NCBI GenBank assembly: GCA_918026815.1
Contig: CAKJVC010000256.1
Span: forward strand, 91,486-155,485
Direction: 5' to 3'
Length of the DNA stretch: 64,000 nt
Origin: Chalara sp. BL73
Lineage: Eukaryota > Ascomycota > Leotiomycetes > Helotiales
A program made the translations under genes and the position numbers. Position 1 is the stretch's first letter. Each line of letters begins with the position of its first letter. The notes beneath the pieces are model-generated. The model was not told the DNA's origin, made no database searches, and saw only the letters and a program-made list of their open reading frames with translations. This document shows, piece by piece, positions 1 to 11,680 of this stretch.

Positions 1-2493
1 TAAGTGACGCATACAGTGCATCCTCATCTTCGTATCCTTAACTGTAACATTCAATTAAAGGATCTCTAATCTTATCTCCTCATTTTATTTGAGGGCTCCA
101 GATGTATGATCTTCTTCATCTCAAATTTAAGGTAACTACGATGATCACGAATTTGAGGTTTCGTCCCCCACTTTCCTCTCCTCCATTTCGGAGACACCCA
201 TATTCAGAAACTGTTTTGCCCTGCTCACCCCACATCTTGGTTGCGTGGTGGTCGGATCTTCATCGCCGGTAGATCTTATCTGGTGATCTATCACGAAGGT
301 CACTCTCTAAAGCATTGATGAAAGCAACTCGGAAAACTTCGCACAAGATTATTGTGAGCGACTAGCAGTTGGCAAGAGAACACATAATGTGGCGCGCCCA
401 ACGGACAAAACGGGAAGAGCTTGCGGATTTTGCATTTTGCGGGGAAGGGAAAAGGTGGCCGGCGATGCGTTTCATGACAGGGAAATATATTGCTCTGCAT
501 ACCAAGACCCCTTGACTTGTTGGAATAGACTCCCATGTCAACTCGCAAATTGAAGTTTTCGTCAATAAGGCGCATTGTACCGATTTGTATGAACATTCAC
601 ATATTGGAAAGGCAGATGATTGGCAGGAGTTGGAGATCTCGAATATTCTGGATATTGGCCAATACAGAGGATGCTTTTGTGGGGAATTAGGTTATTGTGA
701 CATCTTTCGTAGTGCTTTCGTGGTGTAAGGGTGAGGAGCCGCTAGAATTTTCGAGCAATAAACGCCGAAAGCACAGGCCTTGCTTTTTGTCTTTGAGGGG
801 GTTGATTTGGTCTTCCTCGAATATAGTGGTTGGCGGAAAACTCGTACGTAGCACAAACGCCTGGTGTTTAAAGCGAAATTTGAGGATGGTTTTGAATATT
901 CAAGATTCCGATATCGAAGTGAGTAAGGGTACCTGCGTTGTATCATATGTAATCTATATCCATCCTCAAATTTGATGATTATGATGCTGTCATTTCGAGC
1001 ATGGGCAAAAATGGCTGGCAGTGGCATTTCGGCACTTGTTCCATGCGCACCAATGAGTCTGCGATGTTGATTCTTGGAAGGCCTATCCAAGTATGGAAAG
1101 TCTCATTTTGTGCAGGCTCCAAGTTTGAATGTAGGCTGAAGTTATTCTTTTCCTATGGTTGTTCAGGCTTGTGGAGAACAGCCACGAGGGTGCTATCCTG
1201 TGACTTGTTTTTCTTCGCCTGCAAGGGATGCGGTGAGCGTTTTGATGTGGCTGATCTTGAGTTCCAAGCATCGCTAGAATTCAATAATCTCAGGGATTCC
1301 CTCACTAATCTTCAGGGATGCCATGCGCTACAGCATTTGGATGCTGATGAATCCCCCTTATCAACCCCGAACCGAACCCCGAACAGTTCCAAGCCCAAAG
1401 CCTAACGTTCTCCAACCAGCGCTAACCAATCCTCTCCTAGGTTCATCTTCTGCGCCCTCGGATCAACCAGTCAAAGGACGAGTCGCCTACCCGTCGCTAC
1501 CCCGGCCTTCCAGAATCACCTCTCCCATGGTTCAGGGATTGCACATCAGTGATTGTTCTCTGCTTAGTCTTGCCAGGAAAGATGCGGAGGAAAACAGAAG
1601 CTTTCTTGGTGTTGCCGTAACGCTGCTGTAGCTGTCTCCACGGGGCAGTTAGACGGTAAACTCTCTTGCTGTACAGTAGCAGGTTTCTCACGGTGATCTT
1701 GCGCCGCCGGGGATCAATGATTGCTCACTAAGTAAACTTTCTTGCCTGCCGCCGCCACAAGTGCGATCCTGAACCCATCTTACTTCTATTACCGGACTCT
1801 TTGCTCAGTGGTACCATACTGTGCACCCACATCGGCCCCGTAATATTGCCATATGGGCGCTATGTCACCCTGGTTGTTCTGCCACTTTAAACTTTACTGA
1901 TCGATCCCCCGCAATCACGAACGCAACTTCTTTTTGGCTTCTGTCGCTACTTCTGTCGCATCACATCTTCCCTCTCTCCCTCTCGTCTCCTGGCGCTCAA
2001 AAGCATCCCTACGCCACACTACATCGTTGGGGCGGTATTGTTGCCGGTTACCGTTAACCCCATACCAGAGATCAAGCATATCATATCAGCCTTTTTAAGC
2101 ATACCGAGGCGAATCCTTACCTCTCCATTCCCCATTTCCCCAATCCAAGCACACCTCCTGTCAACTGATCAGCTGGAGCCGAGATCTGGGGGGCATTCGG
2201 CGCAGGACGGTCCGAAGGAAGGTTGAACCAGGTTTCTTTGCGATTGGTGACCTTCAGGTTTTGACCTGCAGCCGCATCTCTCATTTGACCTCCCTCATCG
2301 TCTGTTTTTGCTGAGCTCAAAATAAAGTCTAGCAGTTTTGTGAGGAGTCTGAACTGCACCACGATCCTCAGCTTTATCACCACCAACACCACCATGCGCC
2401 TTGGATGCAGATTGATCTTAATGATGTAACGACCTTGTCCTTTGTACACATACATATATATCTTGCTGCCATTGTGCATCTGATCTTTTTATC
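1..2493. other. Left-edge region without a supported gene
   Basis: Several short ORFs overlap on both strands between 0.3 and 2.5 kb (the longest is about 134 codons), but none shows a recognisable domain or a spliced continuation I could follow. The last 700 bases before the regulator at 2494 are pyrimidine-rich, as fungal promoters and leaders often are. Confidence 0.5.
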
Positions 2494-5303
2494 ATGGCGG
2501 GACGACCGCAGGTGGGCATTGAACGGCTACCCCAACGTCGCATGAGCAACGAACCACGAGAATCGATGAATTGCAAGTCGTGTCGCAAGCGAAAGGTTAG
2601 TTTGCCCTTTGAAGAAATTATTCCGCGTTGTGGCTAAATTTTCCCAGATCAAATGCAACCGATTGCGGCCAACTTGCGAGGCGTGTCAAGTCTTCCAATG
2701 CCCTTGTATATATGGTGAGATAGCTCTGTTCGACCGACGAGAGGAATTGCAGTGCTTGCTAACAATCGACTGCAGATGCTGTGCCAAAGAAGCGAGGGCC
2801 AAAAACTGATGTGCTAGAAGCGTTATTGAAAAGGGTCGATGGGTTAGAGAAGAAGTTGAGGGACGAGAAGAAAACAGGCGGCGGCTCGCCAGACCAGGAA
2901 GTCGCCGTGGTTGATGTTGAAGCTACCAGCAGAGACTTCAAACCTCCAAAACGTCCACAACTCGAAACATCCAACAGCACCATCGCCAACGAGTCCGCAG
3001 TATACTCTCCCACTCCAATTAGGTAGGGAAGCTCTACAGGTGTAATGCAGAAGCTTGGTTAACCTTGGTGGCTAGTGAACCGTCCCCAAGCGTACAACAG
3101 GATGTCCTGCTCGATACCTACTTCACCAGATGTCACGGCAAGTCGTATTACATCTTAGATGAGACAACCACGCGTCAGCGTCTTCAACTCGGCCAGATCC
3201 CGACATATCTCGTCTTTGCGATATATGCAGTTAGTGCAAGGTAGGTACAAACAAGATCTAGTGGAGCGCATGTAAAAGCTGATGTGATTATTTCAGATAT
3301 GCGGCACATCCCAATGGATATCACGCAGCCGTTAGACTGAGTGAGGACTACTCACATCGGGCGAGGGCAGAGCTAGATATTGACGAACCATCGGTCGACT
3401 GTTTACAGGCACTCCTGCTCCTTTCAGTTGCTTTCACCGCAAGTGGAAAGGGAAAGAAGGCATATATGATGCTTTGTACGTGCTAAAAATCTGGGACGTG
3501 TTCCATCACTAATTTTACATAGCGAACGGGGTGGGCATGGCTATGGCTCTAGAGCTTCATCGAGACTTCGATCACAAAATCAGGCTGACGCCTGTAGAAC
3601 GGGAAATGCGGCGGAGGCTGTTCTGGACATGCTATCTCATGGATCGTTTTGTTGCATGCGGATCAAAACGGCCATCTTTGGTGTCTGACAAGTCAATCAT
3701 GTTACGTCTGCCATCATGGTGCCCAACTCCCACCTCTTTGCCAGTGGAGGGAGAATTCTTCCAAAATGGCTCGAACCTTCAATATCATGCTGGAACTGGA
3801 AAGAAAAGCCAGGGTAGCAGTGGTATGCTCATTGATATTGTCAGGATTTTGGGCATCACGAACCGATACTTGGCGGCGGGAGGCGTGAAAGGGGACTCGC
3901 ACTTCCCATGGCATTCGCTCTCTAACCTCTCCAAAATCCGCCAAGATCTCGACATATGGGCATCCGGTACTCAAGACGTCTTTTCCTCCGTGGACGCGCT
4001 TTTTGGTCAGCCCGATTCCACCACTCTAGTCCTCAGCAAACTCATATATCATCTCATCCATTGCTTAATATATCGGCCGTTTCTCCCAATAGATCTTGCC
4101 GAACTTGCAGGAACTGGGCAACATCAATCATGGCAAATTGAAGCGACCAACCTCTGTTTCCTCCATGCAAACGCGATAGCGGAGCTGGTTGAATTGGGCA
4201 AGCAATCTCCAGCTATCGAGTGGCCAGCATTTGTTGGCTATTGCATATGTACCGCCGGCACCGTTCATGTCCACGGCGCTCACTACAAAGGTGGACGTGA
4301 AGGAGAGGTCTTCTCCGCATCCGCCGACTTCCTGTCCCGAGAAATGCAGCAGCTCTCCGAGCTCCGTTACGCCTGGTCCTCAGTGCAACACCAGCGGGAA
4401 ACCCTTCAGACGATTTATGGATGCCATTCCGAGCTTGTCAAAAGCTTGGCTACGAATCCAATGAGATATAGTCCTGTATTTCACCTCGAGGACTTCTTTG
4501 ATAGATATAGCGATCTTGGTCAATTTTTCGATGGGGCTCATATCTCGTTCTCAGACATCTTGGTGGACACAGCGCATGACGCCTTTCAGGGACATGACAT
4601 ATATGCCGGAAGGACAAGTCAAGCTGGACTTCCGCATCGCCCATCAGATCCCTTGCCCACTCTGGCAACGAAGTGGAAATCGGCATCCGGAATCCGGAAA
4701 AAAGATCACGTGAAGTCCACTCATCGGAATAGCACCAGCAATGGGAATGGTCACCGAGGGAGCAACGAGTCGCTGATCTCGCCAACAGTAAATGGGAATC
4801 CCATGAGTGATAGACATATGTCGGATGCAGGTATCGGTTTGCAGCATCAGTCCTTGATGGAGACACCTGCGAATTTCGCGAACAACATTCCAACACTCGC
4901 GCAGACTCCATTCTCACCACCGTATACGTTCGCCTCGCTTCAAGGCGCGGAGGCCTTTGATCCAATGTTTGGGATGCCAAATCTTCAAAACGGGTCCATT
5001 CCTTCCTCTGTACACGGCGGCGCCATGGAAGGCATGAGCGCATCCAACGCCATTAACGCAGGGAACGGAATAAATGGCACCAATTCTATGAGTGGCGGAA
5101 ATGGCATAAACGGCGGTACCAATTATGGTTTTAACATGGAGCCCACGGCTATGACGCCAGGAGCGAGAAGTACTGGCGAGAGCACTGGAGGAGAGAGCGA
5201 GAAAGACCCGTTCTTAAGCCTGCTAGAGCAATTAGCTGAGAATGAGCACTCGAGAGGCGGGCCGAGCGAGCTTGACTTCTTTCTAAGTGGAACGAATGGA
5301 TGA
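2494..5303 (+). CDS. Zn2Cys6 transcription factor with fungal_trans domain
   Basis: Six exons can be read: 2494-2595, 2648-2714, 2776-3022, 3076-3240, 3297-3475 and 3523-5303. All five introns are GT-AG, 52-61 nt long, and the joined frame gives 846 residues. The zinc cluster has Cys at about 27, 30, 37, 44, 47 and 54 (CX2CX6CX6CX2CX6C), and its first intron splits it just before the third Cys. A linker beginning [20 protein letters not shown] (about 60-80) is likely a short dimerising coiled coil. The middle region, with [16 protein letters not shown] at about 275-290, is the fungal-specific transcription factor domain. The tail (about 690-800) is rich in Asn, Gly and Ser, as activation regions often are. 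It should bind DNA as a nuclear dimer and control transcription; the target is unknown. No pathway genes flank it. The gene is intact. Confidence 0.92.
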
Positions 5304-7649
5304 AAACATATGATGAAGAAGGATGGTTATATATCGTAAGCAGCGGCATATGTTGAAGCTCGGATAAGAGGCACGCGTCGGATAAAATACAGGCCCTAGA
5401 GGTCATACATCAGGACGAGCCACGAGGATGAAATGTGTTCCTGCATGCGGTCATGCTGGTATCGCATGCTATGCAAAGAAAAGGGGAGGAGGGTATGGAC
5501 TAAAGGAAGAGGTGAGATAGCCGAGAAAAGCTTGGCAGAATTTAAGGAGGCGGGATACATCCGGAATAGCCATTTAGGCGCCATATTTCTGAGGATCCTC
5601 AAGCTTGTACATACTTCCAATTGTATATATACTTGACCCTTTCGTAGCCAGATCACCTGCTATGCATTCATGTAGTCTTCATGTAACACTAATCTCCAAA
5701 TACGAATTTAGGTGGAGATTGTGTAAGTGTTCCACAAATATGAAGTGATGATGGAATAAGGTCCATGCATGAGATTCACCCGCCAGTATTCCCCTTTTCC
5801 GTGGGTTCCTAAGCTCTATGAGCTGGCGACAGCCCGGCTATAAAGCGCCGCAGCTAGTGCTGTTGTTGGTTGATTACTCTCTTTTTATTGTCAGTTCATC
5901 CTAAGCAAGATGGTTTTCTCTCCATAAACATCCCGAGCCTAACACCAAGGCCGTCATAGGATGAGCTCGATACGTGTATATATATGCAGAAATTGTAGAA
6001 TGGAGGCATTACAGTCGAAATGGCCATACAATACTGTTTATCTTCCCAGCGGCCAAATGCTAGCATGAAACACCCTGCTTTGCAGGATTCAGATTTCGTG
6101 GGTTTAGAGCAGTCTTGGGTACGCGGATTAGAATGGTGGGAGGCAAGCGAATGGTTCAGCACATTGGCACCTGCTCTGCTATTGTGTTGATGCAGACGTG
6201 GATAGAAGGTTTTGCTCATACAAACTTTTTTTTAGATATATATGTTCCTTACTTTCACCTAACTTTATGCATATACATAAAAAGGGGACAAGGAGGTGAA
6301 TGCGGTCCATAAGGTGCCTTATCCCGTTGGCCTCGCTGCACAAAGGGTCTCCAAGATTAAATTGTGATGTCACATAATGCTATTGTAAGCTGATATTCTT
6401 TTTGTTGTTGCTAGTTGACATGTTACCGTTGTTCTTTCCAAGGCCTACATGACTTTGCAGCTAAGGAAACCATATACTCCTGCTGATTTATTAAGATTAA
6501 CACGGCATGTTAACTTAGCATGTTGGAGGAAATTTGACTGCTATGAACAATGCGTATGATCACTGCCTCCAATCATGATCTGCATCCATGGTCACCTTGG
6601 CCCCGTTGTAGTCGAAAGTCGGGCGTCAGAAGATATTTTATGCACGAGGATATTGCTGACAAGAAGATATCCATGAATGTTGAAGCACAGGCACATATTT
6701 TCTAGTTTTGGGCTTTCATCCTATACTTCCTTGTGTAACTCCAGATAATTATCACTTTTTGTAGCAGTGCACGCATACAGATCCTTCCACACTGCCTCGA
6801 CTACCACCTGTGTACTTTGGATAAAGTGTTACTTAGCGCATTGCTCCTATTCTTATTGCTATCATCAAGAGGTATATGTCAAGCTACATACTACCAAAGA
6901 CTAAATACAGAAGAGAGCGGGCCAATGTGAAGAACGATGCCGCTGAAGATGATGTTGTGGAGGGTAAGTTTCTGTGTCGGAATGTTGCACCATGAAGATA
7001 AATCCTTGTAGAGAAATGCAGCGAAAGCTTCTGTGGCAGCTGCTCATAATCTATCAGTATGGGCCATAAATTGTAGACTTGTATTTGGCCTAAAGATGAT
7101 TATGACCAATCGCAGCTTCCCTATCAACAGGCAGATGAATGCTTCAACTGAGTCAGATTCTTTGGTTAGAAGGATCTACTGAGACCGCCAGCCGGGAGAG
7201 AAAGTGAGCAGTAATAGCTAGATCATATAGTTTTCTCTGTATCCAAGATATTAAATGTATTGTATGTACACCGCTCCTGATATAGGTAGTCCTCAAATTC
7301 GGCTTCGTTCCCAACTGTTGTGTAACACTCGGTTCCACTTTCCAGCGATCTATTGCACACAGCCTTACCATTTCTATCTAGCGTACTGCAAGGACAATGT
7401 TCTCCTTACCTCCTTACTTCCAGCTCTCGCCATCATCCAAACTTGTGTTAACTGCCCGCCGTCACCTCCTCTACGGTGTACCAGCATAGCAGTCTTTTTC
7501 GCTGCCGCTAACTATTTGGCCGCCATTAACGCCGTAGCGAAAATAGCCCAATGTTTATTGATTACGTGCTTTAATTTCATGGAAAGTAAATTCAGGCTCA
7601 ACAAGGCTAGCATAAGGGAAGAAAAGAAACAAATACAAACGCCGAAAAC
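5304..7649. other. Intergenic stretch, no convincing gene
   Basis: No ORF here shows a domain or credible splicing. The one candidate, a 41-codon two-exon reading at 6876-7050 with a GTAAGT donor, is too short to support. The region is moderately AT-rich with no evident repeats. Confidence 0.5.
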
Positions 7650-8996
7650 ATGGGGGATACTTGGCCGGTAGCGTGGCCACATGTGAACAAATGGGAAGAC
7701 GAGCTACACATATTTGATCCGAATGGCGATGTTCTTATCCAGCTCGTACGTTGTCCCATGTCCCAAGGGAGATGTGCGCTACCTCTGATACTTTGCTCAA
7801 GCTTCTCTAGGAGAAGAAAACCCGAGTCGCCACAAGCATTGAAACCACCTCTGCACATGACAAAATCATAGATCCGAAGGAAGCTGTGGAAGAACCTCTA
7901 ATTCCACAGGAATCCTCAGCCATCGAACCTACAGTTAACGAGGACCCTCCGCGATCCCAGTCACCGACCCGGGCTACAGAGAACGCTGCGCCTGATAGCG
8001 GATCGACTCGGTCAGAACTGAAAGATGACACAGCACTTGAAGACACGGGGAACATCTACCTGCGAGTGTCATCTAAGCATTTGATCCTTGCATCGGCTAT
8101 GTTTAAGTTAATGCTAGGCTCAGGCACATTCTCTGAAGGCCAAGAACTTCTCTCTCAGGGGAACTTGGTTTTGAAGTTATCTGATGACCCAGATGCAATG
8201 ATCATCTTGATGTATATTGTCCATGGGCAGATGCGGAATGCCCCACGTAACATCCCTCTCCAGATGCTAGCTAAGGTAGCACACTTGGTCAACTACTATC
8301 AGCTCCATGCGGCCGTCGATCTCTTTTCCGATACATGGACAGCGAACTTGAGGCAGGAGGCATTTCCAAAAAGCTATGATCTTGAACTAGTACTTCCTTG
8401 GCTGTTCATCTCATGGGTATTCCACAAGCGAGACGATTTCAAGGAAATGACCCGGATTTTGGTCCGTGGAAGCAATGAGATGCTGCTGGATGACGTGGAG
8501 CGCGAGGGTGTCCCCATTCCAGCTTCTATCGTCTGTGAGTTACAACGATTTGAACTTTGTTTATAATCCTTACTAAATTCTGCTAGGTAGGATTCAAAAA
8601 GATCGTAATGAAGCGATTGGATGTACTATCACAGTTGTGCACGACCATATTTCTAGATACCTTACCACGAATGTTATTTGCTCCAGCAGCCACAGGTTCG
8701 CCTGTGATGCAACTGCCCTTGGCTCATTACTCAAGAGTTCGATGGCTATTGGTATTTGGCCACGACCTGAAGCCCCATACAATGGGATGACATTTTGTAG
8801 TCTGGTATCCAAAGTCCAGAAAATGCAAGTTCTCGATGACTGCAGTCTGCTAAATCGGAACTACTACGATTCTGGCATGCAGCATGGAATCGGAGATGCT
8901 ATTCGAGCATCGGTAGAATCTCTGGAAGATCAGTTTTGTGGTCTTAATTTAGATTCCTTCTTACCAGAGAGGCAGAGACAGAAAAAGGACCGGTAG
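7650..8996 (+). CDS. BTB/POZ domain protein
   Basis: Three exons (7650-7745, 7811-8534, 8587-8996) joined by GT-AG introns of 65 and 52 nt give 409 residues. The reading DPNGDVLIQL leads into a 60-residue acidic, Ser-rich insertion. It is followed by IYLRVSSKHLILASAMFKLM and LVLKLSDDPDAMIILMYIVH, the core pattern of fungal BTB domains. The helical part VAHLVNYYQLHAAVDLF and the conserved LPWLFISWVF region follow. Fungal BTB proteins of this type are orphan protein-interaction modules, sometimes cullin-3 adaptors; no kelch, MATH or NPH3 partner domain is visible, so the role stays open. The insertion between the first strand and the rest of the BTB fold is usual in this fungal group. The neighbours give no clue. 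Confidence 0.85.
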
Positions 8997-11680
8997 ATAA
9001 AAAGCAGGTGTGGAAGTTTCTAAAGAACCTAAAGAAAAAATGCGAATGGGGTTACTACCTAGGCGTGTGTACAAATACACCTGTCTCCTGGAACTTATGT
9101 CTAATGTGGTATGAGCTAGATTTAATAAATTAGTAGTGATCCCACATGCTAAAGTGATGCGTCTGGAATACCCAAAATGCCCTATACTCTCCAAGTTTCT
9201 ATAAGAGGTGCTCAAGATTGTTACAGCATATTTTTATTCGCAACTCCCTTTCTGTAAATGTCAACGAGAATTTTGAAAAGAAAATAAAAATAAGTGTATA
9301 TCACCGTACGGGAAAATTTGACTCCTTGAGATATCGCATCTTGAGATGTTATCATCGATTCTGCCATACGGCTTAACCAGGTTTCAAGGAAACATCCCAC
9401 CACAGAATCAACCAGAAGTCGGCGCGAGATTTTGTTCTCCCAGGTTAGCTTAAACGGCCTGGACGCTGCTGTTTTCTCTCCAACGCCAGCCGCGAGCTCT
9501 TTAAAGGCCGAAAAATCAGGATCAAAGCCCCCCCCCCTTTTTTTTTTAATCAGATACGATCCTGTAGGTTAAGCGCGCGTATATCTTTATCTGGGAGATT
9601 GGCGGGGCGAGGCGGGGTGCAACAGCAGCGGGAACAAAGAGCCTGGGAGGAATTGGCCCTGCGGATGGGGTGGGGAGGGGATAAGATGCCGGGTTAGGTT
9701 TATGGTTGATTCGGATTGGGCGGGCTTGAGCTGAAGCTGCCTCTTGCCGGTCCGGGATGTGCTGTGCTGTGCCCAAATGTGAGCGAAAGGGGCAGCATTG
9801 TTGCCCTAAGGTGTCTTTGTCACATTGTATCTTATTTTGTTGCCTCCCTTATTTCGAAAGGATGTATGTATGGATGCGGCTAGAATTAAATATCTATATG
9901 TGGTTTGTATCTGGAGGCAGGCAGGGGGCTACAGCTTTCGATCGCTGGATGCCACGAGCTTTAAAAGATTAAAGCCCGAAAACGCGCTCCGCACCGCATG
10001 ATGCGTTTCCTGCGAGGCCAAAGCCTGAACGGAAACGGCTATTTATATCCGCCAGCGGAACCTGAGAGCAAGCGGGCGTTTGCCCTTGCATGTTGGCTCG
10101 ATAGCACGACCAGAAAGAATATCAATTCGGCGGATGCTGGGATGTGGCGGCACAAGGGGTAAAATTAGTAAAGCTCGAACTCCCCCCGTGTGCTCAGTTG
10201 CAAAGCGGCCTCAAGGATGTGCCGCATGTATGGGATCGGATTTGGATCAACTCACCACCTGCACAATGTGGACTAAGGCGTTGCAGATTCCAGGCTGTTT
10301 GCAAGACTGATAATCTCCTGCGGGACTGCTTATGAATTTAATGTTGTTGCTGGAATCAGGCCTTCTGTTTTTGAAATGGCCAATATAAATTATAAGTGAT
10401 ACTGATTTTAGAGGAGGCAGGGCTACTTGAAATTCGAATGAATAGATCGTGATATGACCTGCAGCAGAATGACAGCGAGGGAGAGTTTGGTTACAGGGAT
10501 TAGAAATGCTGGTGATGCTACGCCGACTAGTTTTTGATTTTAAACTTTTCCCACGTTGGACAAAGTGTATTTAAACACCAAATATCTTCACATCCAATGA
10601 ACCGTCTTCAGATCCAAAACAGTGGTTTGTGGAAAAGGGGTCAAAGTTTGGATTCCCCCACCTTTCGGGGGATCAGCCACAGAATGCGGGGTACAAGCCA
10701 CCATCTTTTTATTTTTCGTTTGGGACGGTGAAGTCTACAGAGAAGAGAGATCATTGATAAACCAGAGAACCAATCACGCTGAAATAGGGTAGATTGGGTT
10801 TTTATTCAATAGCGATTACCCTAAGCCAAGTGAGAGGAAGAAAGGGAACCCCCCCAAAAATGCAGCTGAGGAATAATATTCGGTGGAACCTCGGATGGGA
10901 GGCGTAGGGGCAGCCCGCCACATGCGAGTCAGGTTCAAGGACATTCGAACAGAGGAAAGGGACAATTCTCACTTGATCAAGGCTTGGGAGGTTACGGAGT
11001 GGAAAAATCAGGTAAATAAGATCGATACCGTTGGGTAATCAATTCCCCGGTTCACATAGAGAATCAAAGAGATTTTGGAAAAGAAAAGGAATTAACCCAG
11101 CTTCTTGGCAAATGGCTGGGATCGACGTCATTACTGTGGTAGGGTAGTAGCAAAAAGAAAGAAGAAAATAGTGTGGGGAAGAGAGAGTGAGCCAAGGGAA
11201 TGGAAAAATGGAAGGGGAACAAACCTGACAATAGAACAAAATAGACTCCACTACCAACAAAATAGAAACCTTACAATTAGGTTAGTCCCGACTTGATAAA
11301 CAACCTCATCTTCTCCTCGTTCTCTTTCCCCCCTTCTCCGCTTCCCCCAGCTTTGACAAAAAATACGGAAACTGTAAGCACCGGCTTACTCCAACTCAAC
11401 AAACCAGACATTTCACCTCCCTCGGTGTAACATTCTTCCCGTCCCCCCCAGCCAAAATCACTTCCTTCAATCGGTCCTTTGGTCGTCAACATCACCAAAC
11501 AACAAGAATCTCCTCCGCGCAGGAACCCCGACACATCCTTTTCCTGGGTGGCCAGGCCACATCACATCCGCGGCGAAGTTCGTCCCTTCCAACCGCAATC
11601 GTCAATGGCATTGTGCTCTCGAAAACGTCGAACCTGAATATGCATTGTGTCGCAGCAATTATATAAAAAATTCACCTACA
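8997..11680. other. Long intergenic stretch with homopolymer tracts
   Basis: 2.7 kb without a supported gene. A run of C then T lies near 9530-9550, and G-rich and C-rich blocks occur at 9.6-9.75 and 11.3-11.6 kb. The last 300 bases are pyrimidine-rich and look like the promoter and leader of the gene starting at 11681. Confidence 0.5.

Noticed and set aside
692..1405. Overlapping ORFs of about 130 codons on both strands
   Set aside because: No domains, low-quality composition and mutual overlap; neither can be preferred.
4450..5043. 197-codon minus-strand ORF
   Set aside because: Shadow of the Zn2Cys6 regulator's last exon on the other strand.
2494..5303. Assignment of the regulator to a named xylanase or sugar-utilisation factor
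   Set aside because: Only the general Zn2Cys6 and fungal_trans features are visible; no diagnostic motif for a named family member.
6876..7050. A two-exon micro-gene reading (41 codons, GTAAGT donor, Cys-rich end)
   Set aside because: Too short, no signal peptide, no branch point and no family; a chance donor/acceptor pair is as likely.
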